A DNA stretch of 64,000 nt, taken from the IMG/VR virus record IMGVR_UViG_3300048904_000313, positions 43,551 to 107,550 of that record, one strand, 5' to 3'. Each line of letters opens with the position of its first letter. Positions within the stretch are counted from its first letter, which is position 1. This DNA comes from a virus. The notes under the pieces are model-generated. The model saw nothing but the letters and a program-made list of their open reading frames with translations. It ran no database searches and had not been told where the DNA came from. The position numbers and the translations under genes are program-made. This document shows, one piece after another, positions 24,118-32,032 of this stretch.

Positions 24118-26745
24118 TTACTGGATGCCGTTCATCTGGTAGAGCTTGGTCCAGGCTGCTTCACGCTCGCCTGGGTCCGGGCTGAAGCGAGCCTGCTCCT
24201 GCAGGGCCGCCATCAGTGCCGCCTGCGTCCGCTCCGCGGCGCTTGCGACGGTCGACGTCACCGACGCCGAAGACTTGAGGGCGTCAGGGGCTGCCATGCC
24301 CTTGAACGCGGTGACCGTGGGGTCGGGGAGGTTGGAGAGCTCGTCCACGGTCTCGGCGAGCTTGGCGTTCTTCGCCTGCTCGTCCTTGAGAGCCTTGGTG
24401 AGCTCCTCGACCTGAGTGGCCAGAGGCGTGAGCGCGTCCACAACCGCGGACTTGATCAGCTCGGCGTCCACGGTGGCCGCCTTCGTGATCAGCTTGTCCT
24501 TCTTAGCCTTCTTGACCTTGGGCTCGATCTCCTCCACCACCGGGGTGACCTCGGGCTCGACCGTGGGAGCCACCGGCTCCTCGACGGACTTGCCCACGTG
24601 GGTCGCCGGCGCGTTGGCGTCCGGACCGGCACCGGGGTGGTGATCGCCGTGCATGGAGCACAGGTCGGGGAAGGTCTGCGCGATGTGATCATGCATCGCG
24701 GCGAGCGCGCTGCGAGCGGCGTCCCGCTGCACGTTGCGGTAGAAGGAGCGGCCCTTGTTGGACGGGCTCTGCGCCGCGTGATCACCGGTCAGTGGACCAC
24801 GAGTGAAGTCCTCCGCCGTGATGTGGCCGGTGGGGACCTGAGCCGTGTTGGGGCCGTCGTAGTCGGTACCGTGGCTCGCCTGGCCGGCCGTGAGGACGGG
24901 GCGGCGGAAGCGGACCGGGCTGAGCTCCGTCGGCGTGGGGAAGGTGCCGGGACCAGGGTTGGCGTCGCTGAAGGACTTGTGAGCCTCATCGCGGATCTCG
25001 TCGAGCATCGCCAGGTCGGCGCCCTTGATGGTGACCGAGTGCTGCCAGAGCTCAGTCATCTTCTGAGCCTCGGCGAGCGGGGCGTTGGCCGCGGCGTCCA
25101 GGGCCTTCGCCTGCCACACGTTGACGTCCATCGTGTGCAGGTTCTCGGCGGGATACGCCTTGCCGACCTCGACGGGGTCGAAGGCGGGGCAGGTCAGGTC
25201 GTGGATGACGCCCAGGTCGGAGGGGACACCCACGGACTTGAGCCGCTGGGCCGCCTTGACGCTGGCGTCTGGGGTGGTGGGCATGTTCGCGTCCGCCTCC
25301 AGTGCCTCGATGTCGGTTCCGTCAGGCTCGCGGTGAGCCGGGACTGGCTTCACGTTGGAGGCACCCACGCCCACCACGCCCTCGCCAGGGGTGTCGCTCT
25401 TCTCGACCACGGGCACCTGGTGACCGCAGTTGCCGCAGAACTTGGTGGCGACCAGGTTCTCACAGCTGGGGCACGCGACGCCCTTGTCGGCCTTCATGCC
25501 CATGCACTTGCCGCAGTCGCAGTCACTGCCACACGAGCCGCAGCCGGTGCAGTTGCCGCCCTCGCAGCCGCAGCCTGGGCAGCAGCTGGCGCCCTTCTCG
25601 AGGTCTTCCTTGTCCTGACCACCGGACTTCGGAAGCGCCTTGCCGCAGCCGGAGCAGTTGCGCAGCTTGGAGTCGGAGTCGAAGCCCTTGCCACAGCCGC
25701 TGCAGGTCTTCCCGCCCTTGGCGCCCTTGGTCTCATCGGGCTCTGCCACGGTTTCCTCGCCGTCCTTGCCGGTCTCCGCGGCCTTGACCTCGCCGCCCTC
25801 GTCGTCGGCGTTGTCGTCCTCGACGTCGGGGTTGTCGCCCTTGGCCACGATGGCCTCCATCTCACTCTTCCAGGACTCTGGGAGCTGCGCCTCGAACTCC
25901 GGGCCCTTGCGGTGAGCGATGCTCGTGATCCGGCGGCGCAGCTCGTCGCTGGAGTAGTTGTCCGCCCCGGCGCGACCGATGGAACTGGCCGCGTCGCTGA
26001 CGTCACCGGGAGTGACGATGGGGAAGGAACGGTCGCGGCCGGCGAAGTCGGACGCGGGGATCTTGTCGCGGTCCACGCCGCCACCCACGTTGGGGTCCAT
26101 CTGCCGCTTCTCCGCGGTCGCGCGGTGCTGCAGCAGCTTCGCCAGGTCGGCGGGGCTGAAGGTGGCGTTGGCGGGGAGGACGACGTCCTCGTCCTTGGCA
26201 GCCTTGGTCAGCACGTCCGAGTCACCGAAGACCTTGCCGCTGAACTCGACGTTGCCGTCCTTGTCAGCCTTCACCAGCTGGATGCCGCAGTTCTTGTTGG
26301 CCGGGCGGTCGACCAGGCTGATCTCCACGATCTCCCCATCGACGATGCGGCCGTTGCGAGCCACACTGTCGCGGACGATCTTGGGGCGCGCGATGCCCAC
26401 GGAGTAGGCGCGGAGCGCCTTGTGCCGCACGAGGTTCTTGGCCTCGGTCTCCACCACCAGGCTCTTCACCCAGGTGGAGCCGTCCGCCTCGGTGTTGACC
26501 TCCACGCCAACGCCGGCGGGGTCGCGCTGCGAGTTGTGCTGGACGCGTACGTTCGCGCCGGTGGCCAGCCAATCGGCGATGGCCTTGCCGGAAAAGTCCG
26601 TGTCGACGATCTGCTCGTCGCTGTCGACGCTGCCGTCCGTGGCCTTGCCATAGACGTACAGGTTGCCGTCGCCAGTCTCTTCGAACTTGGTGATCGGGAA
26701 CGAGATGAAGGTCAGCTCACCGGCTGACGTCAGCGTGGCTGCCAT
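24118..26745 (-). CDS. prohead protease with Cys-rich insert fused to scaffold domain
   Basis: 875 residues. Residues 1-160 form an HK97-type prohead serine protease: His70 in NVRVQHNSQ, Ser115 in RAYSVGIARP, then VEISLVDRPAN. Residues about 225-300 (SDFAGRDRSFPIVTP; ITSIAHRKGPEFEAQLP) are a segment often found after this protease. Residues 348-440 hold 18 cysteines in zinc-ribbon-like CxxC pairs. The C-terminal third includes a coiled coil (VDALTPLATQVEELTKALKD) fitting a scaffolding role. It cleaves itself and the capsid precursor in known relatives. The Cys-rich insert is unusual for this family. Confidence 0.85.
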   Translation of the reverse strand: MAATLTSAGELTFISFPITKFEETGDGNLYVYGKATDGSVDSDEQIVDTDFSGKAIADWLATGANVRVQHNSQRDPAGVGVEVNTEADGSTWVKSLVVETEAKNLVRHKALRAYSVGIARPKIVRDSVARNGRIVDGEIVEISLVDRPANKNCGIQLVKADKDGNVEFSGKVFGDSDVLTKAAKDEDVVLPANATFSPADLAKLLQHRATAEKRQMDPNVGGGVDRDKIPASDFAGRDRSFPIVTPGDVSDAASSIGRAGADNYSSDELRRRITSIAHRKGPEFEAQLPESWKSEMEAIVAKGDNPDVEDDNADDEGGEVKAAETGKDGEETVAEPDETKGAKGGKTCSGCGKGFDSDSKLRNCSGCGKALPKSGGQDKEDLEKGASCCPGCGCEGGNCTGCGSCGSDCDCGKCMGMKADKGVACPSCENLVATKFCGNCGHQVPVVEKSDTPGEGVVGVGASNVKPVPAHREPDGTDIEALEADANMPTTPDASVKAAQRLKSVGVPSDLGVIHDLTCPAFDPVEVGKAYPAENLHTMDVNVWQAKALDAAANAPLAEAQKMTELWQHSVTIKGADLAMLDEIRDEAHKSFSDANPGPGTFPTPTELSPVRFRRPVLTAGQASHGTDYDGPNTAQVPTGHITAEDFTRGPLTGDHAAQSPSNKGRSFYRNVQRDAARSALAAMHDHIAQTFPDLCSMHGDHHPGAGPDANAPATHVGKSVEEPVAPTVEPEVTPVVEEIEPKVKKAKKDKLITKAATVDAELIKSAVVDALTPLATQVEELTKALKDEQAKNAKLAETVDELSNLPDPTVTAFKGMAAPDALKSSASVTSTVASAAERTQAALMAALQEQARFSPDPGEREAAWTKLYQMNGIQ

Positions 26746-26790
26746 TCACAGCTCCTCAAGTGCGGCAGTAGGGATCTTACCACATCGTGG

Positions 26791-27006
26791 TCACTCGTCG
26801 TCATTGAACTCAGTGGCAGGGGTCCACTCCGTGTAGAGGAGCGTACGAGTCACCCACTTGCCGTCATCGAGTGGCAAGACATAACCACCTCGCGTGTACA
26901 CCGTGTTGTGCCTGAGCCGAGGCCGGAGGCCAGCCTCGGCGCAAGCGTTGAGCGCGGCGGTGAGACCGTTGAGAAGCCTGAGCGTCTCGTCAGCCTCACT
27001 CGCCAC
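26791..27006 (-). CDS. 71-residue protein of unknown function
   Basis: Short ORF (MASEADETLRLLNGLTAALN ... WVTRTLLYTEWTPATEFNDD) between the portal fusion and the protease, overlapping the portal stop by 11 bases. Helical N-terminus, strand-rich C-terminus. Not recognised. Confidence 0.55.
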   Translation of the reverse strand: MASEADETLRLLNGLTAALNACAEAGLRPRLRHNTVYTRGGYVLPLDDGKWVTRTLLYTEWTPATEFNDDE

Positions 27007-30000
27007 GAGCTTCCCTCACCAGGCGCTGGACCTCCACGATATCACGCAGAAGCTCAGGCCTCACGGCGAGGTTGTTCGTGAGCTGGTCGGGTTCCCACCA
27101 CGCCAGCGCCTCGAAGTAGTCGCCATCGGGGTCGTCCGGGTTGATCACGTCGTCCCGGTCGCCGTTCCAATCGACCTCGTCCTCGCTGGCGATGACGTAG
27201 ATGAAGCCCTGGTAGACCCCGTCAGAGGTGACCCAGGAGCCTGCGAGACGGCCTGACGGGAGGAGGCAGCCTGTCTCCTCCTGCCACTCGCGAACGGCAC
27301 CCATGAGACCCGTCTCGCCGTTCTCGAGGCAGCCACCGGGGAACTCCCAGTGACCAGCCGCGGGGTCGTCATCCACGAGGGCTCGCTGGAGCATCAGGAT
27401 GCGACCGGTGTCTGCCGCCAGCACGGTGAGGCCGGCGGCGACGGGTGGCTCGTGACTCTTCGTGGCTGAGCCAGTTCCGTACCAGCGATCACACGTGTCA
27501 CCGGGTTCGATGGTCCCGGTGACCAGGGTGCAGCCGTGTGGTGAGCGGAACATGGTGCAGGTGTCGCAGCGCTTCTTGGGGTCGGTGGCTTCGCGGTAGT
27601 TCACCGACGCCTTGGAGACCTTCTCGTTCTTGTTGAGCGAGTCGGCACCCTGGTGAAGCTGCGACGAGTGCGTGGCGATCCAGCGGTCATCGCCGTCGGG
27701 AACGGCACCCACGAAGGCGTCGATCGGCTTGCCGAGCTGGCGGTAGGCCAGGGCACGGTGATGGCCGTCCACGATCCGCAGGCGATGCTTCCCGGGAACG
27801 CGTACCAGGATGGCTGGCTTGAGCCGCTTGCCGCGGTTCAGCTTGTCGACGAACTCCTGCACACGCTCAGTGTCATGGTGAGCCGCCCAGCTGGCTTCCC
27901 CGTCGAAGTCGACGTCGTGGAGTGGAACGATCTCCACTGTCCACTTCGCGTCCTTGACCCACTTGATCGCCTTGCCCGGGAAGTTCTTGGACATGACGGC
28001 GATCACCTCAGCGGCGGGAGCGCCACCCACGACGCCCTTCACCGTTCCTGGTGGGCTGCTGACTCCAGCCTGGTCTCGACCACCGCCGGGACCGCCCTGA
28101 GCGCGAGGCCAGACGTCCTGCTCGGCCATCCGAGGACCGCCGCCCTGAGCAGGCTGCTGGCCTCGACGGTCGGGCATGGCGGCGTCGTTCCCGCCCTGAG
28201 GGTGATGAGCGTGGGTGCCCTCGCTGAACGTGGAGCCGCTGCTGGTTCCCTCAGCGGGCGCCCAGCGTGGTGGCTCACCGCCAGCGCTGCTCCCAGGCGT
28301 GCCGCCTGGAACCTCGGTGTCGTCGACGTCGTGAGCGGGGAAGACCCGCCCGCCACTGCCCGACGCGTTCTCGTTGTGGTTGAGGTCCTGGTCGAGCCAG
28401 ACCGTCTGCCCGTCGAGGTCGACTCGACGAGTCGCCTTGACGACGCTGATCGCGATGCCGATGTCGCCACCCTCGATGTTCGCTTCCGCGATGCGGGCGA
28501 GCAAGCTGTGGCTAACGTGACGAGGCGTCCAGCTGGAGATGAGACGGCCCTTGCGGACGTGACGAGCCAGGGCGTCGAGCTCAGACTCGAGCGCCTTGGT
28601 CTTGCCAGCGTCTGCCGGCTTCTTGCCACCACCGCGACTGCCGGCGGCGGAGCTGTGCCCTGGCGTGGCAGCTGCGGTGCCGCGACCGCTGGCCATGGCG
28701 CCTGGCCGGCCCGACATGATCGGGTTGACGCGAGGCTTCATGCCGGAGCCACTGGCAGACGGAGCGTTGCCCGCCGCCGGTGGCGTCTTGCCAGCGGCGC
28801 CAGGGGCAGGCTCCTTGCCGGGTGGCACGTAGCCGATCGCTTGGCTGCTCGGTGGCATGCCCTGCGGGGCGGCACCGGTGAGCATCTGCGTGGCGTGAGG
28901 CGAGCCCTCGGGCAGCTCCATGATGGGGCCACCCATCGCCGAGTCCAGAAGGCGAGCCTCCGTGGCCTCCACGAGTGGTACCCAGCCGTTCGGGGTGGAC
29001 CAGCCTGGGTCGGAGGTCTCGGGGAGACCCCACGGCTGCAGGTTGAGCTCCTCGCGTGCCTCGTCGATGGAGCGAAGACCAGCGCCGATCTGCTTGACCA
29101 GGAGCTCAGTCTTCAGCGACTCGTCGTCCTCGGCCTCCAGGCCCTCGAAGACGAAGCGCATGTCCTCCTGACCAGCGATGTTGTGGAGCACGCTGGTCAT
29201 GATGTCGGCGAGGAAGGTCAGGATCGGCTTGGTGGCCTTGCGCTCCTGGATGTCCTGCGTGGCCTTGGACATCTGGTTGGCCGCGCCGGGCGAGACCGTG
29301 GCAGAGACCTTCGGCATGATGCCGAGTTCCATCGGCTGGATGTCGAAGGCCATGCAGACCTGGTTCATGACGATCTCGTCGAACTGGTCGGCGATCTGCA
29401 CGTTCTTCTGCGGGTGGACCTGCGAGTCGGCGGGCAGCACGATGATCTTGTGCTTCCACGCTGGGTCGCCGGCGATCGCGTTGAGCGCGTCCTGGAGCTC
29501 ACGGATCTGGTTCGGCGTCAGGTTCTGGTTGCTGCCACCAGGCGAGACGAAGACCGCGGGGACGGTGCCCTCACGGAAGTAGTCCAGCTGATAGGCCTGC
29601 TTCTGAAGGCCTGACATGACCGGGATGAGCGCGCGCTCGATGGGCGGGAAGCCGTACGGCGTCCAGCGTCGCGGTGACATCGGCAGGTAGAGTAGCTGAT
29701 CGCCACGGAACTGCTTCAGCTCCGCGCCGCTGAGGCCAGCCTGCTCGATGTCTCGCTGCGTGATCATCGTCATCAGGTCGGAGCGAGGCACGCCGTAGAG
29801 GTACTGCTGATAGGCCGGTGCCGGTGGCCGTGGGTACGCACCGTTGATGTCGTAGAGAGGTCGAATGGTCGGGCCGCTGATCAGGTTCAGGCTGTCCAGG
29901 TCCGAGCCGAGGAGACCCTTGCCACGGCCCTTGAGCCACTTCGGACGGATCAGGATCGACAGCGCGTCGTAGACGAAGACCTCTTCGAGAACGGCGTCGA

Positions 30001-30592
30001 TCCAGGAGTTCCACGAGAAGTAGTCGGGGTCGGGCCGGCGGAAGAACTTGATCGCCTTGGCGCGTCGCTCACCGAAGTCTCGCATGGCGTCGTGGTCGTT
30101 GCGCATCGTCTTCGCGGCCTCGTGGGTGGGCATGATGTCCCACTCAAGGCCACGGATCTCCGACTTGCGGAGCTGGATGCACGCACGTGCCACGGAGTAG
30201 AGGTCGGCGAGGGTGCGCAGCGTCGAGAAGTCGGCGAGCTTGATGCCCTCTGTGCCCGGCTGACCGACCGGGAGGTTCCAGCCAACCCGGTACTCCTCAC
30301 GCCTCGGCTCGGCCCGCTCAGCGCCCGGAGGAGGGGCGTCAACGGGTACCGGGAGGATCGGGCTGAACGGGCCGAACGCGCCCTCAGTGAAGTCCTCAGT
30401 CGGACGGGGCAGGAAGCCACCGTAGGGCTGAGTCCAGCTGCCACCACCAGAGGAGCCGGTGTCAAGCTGTTGTGCCAGTGGCGAGACCGCGCCGAAGTTG
30501 GGGCTGCTTCCCTGAGGAGCTGCGGTCGGCCGTGCCCCGCCAGGGATGTGCTTGGCACTGCTGATGATGGATCCGCGCTTGGCCACGGTCAC
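26996..30592 (-). CDS. portal protein fused to ParB-like, Cys4 and Nudix domains
   Basis: 1198 residues from a GTG at 30592. Residues about 100-640 are a phage portal (SEIRGLEWDIMPTHEA; FFRRPDPDYFSWNSW; FDIQPMELGIMPKVSA). A low-complexity Gly/Ala/Ser linker follows. Residues about 855-975 are ParB/sulfiredoxin-like with VDGHHRALAYRQLGKP at 941. Cys1009, 1012, 1021 and 1034 form a small metal or Fe-S-like site. Residues about 1048-1195 are a Nudix hydrolase with the full box GCLENGETGLMGAVREW then QEETG near 1087-1108. Portals are usually 400-600 residues, so about half of this protein is added enzymatic modules that would sit at the packaging vertex or inside the head. Confidence 0.88.
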   Translation of the reverse strand: MTVAKRGSIISSAKHIPGGARPTAAPQGSSPNFGAVSPLAQQLDTGSSGGGSWTQPYGGFLPRPTEDFTEGAFGPFSPILPVPVDAPPPGAERAEPRREEYRVGWNLPVGQPGTEGIKLADFSTLRTLADLYSVARACIQLRKSEIRGLEWDIMPTHEAAKTMRNDHDAMRDFGERRAKAIKFFRRPDPDYFSWNSWIDAVLEEVFVYDALSILIRPKWLKGRGKGLLGSDLDSLNLISGPTIRPLYDINGAYPRPPAPAYQQYLYGVPRSDLMTMITQRDIEQAGLSGAELKQFRGDQLLYLPMSPRRWTPYGFPPIERALIPVMSGLQKQAYQLDYFREGTVPAVFVSPGGSNQNLTPNQIRELQDALNAIAGDPAWKHKIIVLPADSQVHPQKNVQIADQFDEIVMNQVCMAFDIQPMELGIMPKVSATVSPGAANQMSKATQDIQERKATKPILTFLADIMTSVLHNIAGQEDMRFVFEGLEAEDDESLKTELLVKQIGAGLRSIDEAREELNLQPWGLPETSDPGWSTPNGWVPLVEATEARLLDSAMGGPIMELPEGSPHATQMLTGAAPQGMPPSSQAIGYVPPGKEPAPGAAGKTPPAAGNAPSASGSGMKPRVNPIMSGRPGAMASGRGTAAATPGHSSAAGSRGGGKKPADAGKTKALESELDALARHVRKGRLISSWTPRHVSHSLLARIAEANIEGGDIGIAISVVKATRRVDLDGQTVWLDQDLNHNENASGSGGRVFPAHDVDDTEVPGGTPGSSAGGEPPRWAPAEGTSSGSTFSEGTHAHHPQGGNDAAMPDRRGQQPAQGGGPRMAEQDVWPRAQGGPGGGRDQAGVSSPPGTVKGVVGGAPAAEVIAVMSKNFPGKAIKWVKDAKWTVEIVPLHDVDFDGEASWAAHHDTERVQEFVDKLNRGKRLKPAILVRVPGKHRLRIVDGHHRALAYRQLGKPIDAFVGAVPDGDDRWIATHSSQLHQGADSLNKNEKVSKASVNYREATDPKKRCDTCTMFRSPHGCTLVTGTIEPGDTCDRWYGTGSATKSHEPPVAAGLTVLAADTGRILMLQRALVDDDPAAGHWEFPGGCLENGETGLMGAVREWQEETGCLLPSGRLAGSWVTSDGVYQGFIYVIASEDEVDWNGDRDDVINPDDPDGDYFEALAWWEPDQLTNNLAVRPELLRDIVEVQRLVREARGE

Positions 30593-30606
30593 CCCCTTCT
30601 TCGCCG

Positions 30607-30635
30607 ATTATAACGCCTAATGCTATGGCAGCCCA
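30607..30635 (-). promoter_or_regulatory. promoter upstream of the portal gene
   Basis: On the minus strand: TGGGCT, 17 bp, TATAAT, about 14 bases before the GTG of the portal fusion. Same spacing as the phage's other promoters, with a consensus -10 and a degenerate -35. Confidence 0.6.
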
Positions 30636-30649
30636 CGCAAACTCCACCG

Positions 30650-31213
30650 TTAGGCGGTTGTGTTGTCCGTGATGAGACCGAGGGTGGCCAGGGCGGTGAT
30701 CAGCGAGGCCAGGGCGGCGTTGCCACCCTTCGCTCCCGTCACCGTCTGCCGGCCCACGTTGATGTCACCGAAGAAGCCCACGGTGCCGAAGAACCTGAAG
30801 CCTTGGTTGACCTGACCACCCTGGATGGTGGTGTAGCCGCTGAGCGTTTTGTTGCCACCCGCCGTCTGGTCGGTGGTCAGGTCGACGAAGTTCTGCGTCG
30901 CCGAGCCGGTGCCACCCTGAGCGACGGGGAGTGCCGCGGTCAGATGCGTGGACTTGACCGTCGGGTTGGGCAGCGTCCCGTTGAGGTCGCCACCCACGGC
31001 GAGGCCGGTGCCGTTGGCCAGCGTGACGCCGGTGCCAGGCCAGGCGCCGGCCGCTTTGGGACCGTACAGCACGACGCTGGCGGGATAGCCCGTGGTGTCG
31101 AAGTAGTAGTCCCCGTCGAAGCCGGTGCCCGCTGCGGGCACGCCGACGCCGTTGAGGATCGCGTTGCCGCGTGGCCCACTGGTGCCCGCGGTGGTGACGG
31201 TGACGTTGACCAC
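30650..31213 (-). CDS. fibre-like structural protein
   Basis: 187 residues. The stretch GGDLNGTLPNPTVKSTHLTA, then PVAQGGTGSATQNFVDLTTD, is a well-known signature of phage tail/side fibre distal segments. N-terminus is Thr/Gly rich. Its location upstream of the portal rather than with the tail genes suggests a head or neck fibre, but this is inference. Confidence 0.65.
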   Translation of the reverse strand: MVNVTVTTAGTSGPRGNAILNGVGVPAAGTGFDGDYYFDTTGYPASVVLYGPKAAGAWPGTGVTLANGTGLAVGGDLNGTLPNPTVKSTHLTAALPVAQGGTGSATQNFVDLTTDQTAGGNKTLSGYTTIQGGQVNQGFRFFGTVGFFGDINVGRQTVTGAKGGNAALASLITALATLGLITDNTTA

Positions 31214-31222
31214 GAGGGCTCC

Positions 31223-31591
31223 CTACGGGTTCGCGACGGGGTTGGTGAAGAAGGTGCCGGTGACCAGGGCGGTGGCGTCGCTCAGTCCCTGGTCCATCCA
31301 CAGGCTGTACGGGCCGCCACCCTCAACCACGAGGCTCGTCGCCGCGGGAGTGATGATGACCTGTACCGTGGAGTTGACCAGGTTGGGGATGATCGTGCCA
31401 TACGCGGTGGACGCGGTGCTGTTCACGGAGAAGGTGACCCGGCCGGAGACGCCGAGACGGTCCCTTACCACGAACTCGAAGACCTTGTTGGTGAGATCGG
31501 CGAGGGTGCCATCGTCGTTGTAGATGGTGAAGATGGATGACCACTGAGAGCCAGACGCGGTGACGATAGTGTAGTTGTTCGGCAGCAACAC
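31223..31591 (-). CDS. beta-rich virion protein (baseplate/fibre-associated type)
   Basis: 122 residues, alternating strands (NYTIVTASGSQWSSIFTIYN; VFEFVVRDRLGVSGRVTFSV). This arrangement resembles upper-baseplate or fibre-associated proteins in other phages. Nine bases separate it from the fibre-like gene. Function not proved. Confidence 0.5.
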   Translation of the reverse strand: MLLPNNYTIVTASGSQWSSIFTIYNDDGTLADLTNKVFEFVVRDRLGVSGRVTFSVNSTASTAYGTIIPNLVNSTVQVIITPAATSLVVEGGGPYSLWMDQGLSDATALVTGTFFTNPVANP

Positions 31592-31616
31592 GTCGACTCT
31601 CCTTTCAAACGGGCGG

Positions 31617-31655
31617 GCGTGGCTGGCGAGATGGAGACGATCTCGCCGGCCACGC
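31617..31655 (-). terminator. hairpin in the gap after gene 31664-32017
   Basis: Inverted repeat of 15 bp with one bulge on each side (31617-31632 / 31640-31655), loop of about 7 bases, between two minus-strand genes. No T run. Probable intra-operon terminator or stability element. Confidence 0.55.
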
Positions 31656-31663
31656 CACGTGTG

Positions 31664-32017
31664 CTACGGCAGAACCAGGTCGGGACCGAGGTCCACGACG
31701 CTGAACCCGCGCGGGCCAGCCTGCTCCTGCTCTTCGTCCTCAGTCACGCGGGCCTGGTAGTCCACGGTGTGAGGGCCGATGGTGAGGAGCTGCATGTACG
31801 TCAGCGGGAACTCCGGTGGCGCCTTGACCACCTCGGTGCCGTCGATGACGAACCGGACGGAGGAGTCCTCGCTGAGTCCCAGGACGTAGCCCTGGAGCTG
31901 CACGACGAACCCCAGGCCGACGACGGGGAGTGGGCCACCCACCAGGGAGACCCACGCGTCGTCGGTGACCAGCGTGCTGTTGGTGGACGCGTATGCGACG
32001 TCAGTCACGAGAGGCAT
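31664..32017 (-). CDS. virion-region beta protein of unknown function
   Basis: 117 residues (MPLVTDVAYASTNSTLVTDD ... SVVDLGPDLVLP), strand-rich with an LxxPxxxVGLGFVVQLQGYV core. It sits 15 bases downstream of the long repeat protein. Not recognised beyond probable virion component. Confidence 0.5.
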   Translation of the reverse strand: MPLVTDVAYASTNSTLVTDDAWVSLVGGPLPVVGLGFVVQLQGYVLGLSEDSSVRFVIDGTEVVKAPPEFPLTYMQLLTIGPHTVDYQARVTEDEEQEQAGPRGFSVVDLGPDLVLP

Positions 32018-32032
32018 GTTGATGTCTCCCGA

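Noticed and set aside
21235-26727. A plus-strand open frame of 1830 codons antisense to the capsid, scaffold and decoration genes
   Set aside because: It spans several well-supported minus-strand genes, has low-complexity Arg/Gly/Val/Asp-rich translation and no domain. High GC makes long antisense frames common.
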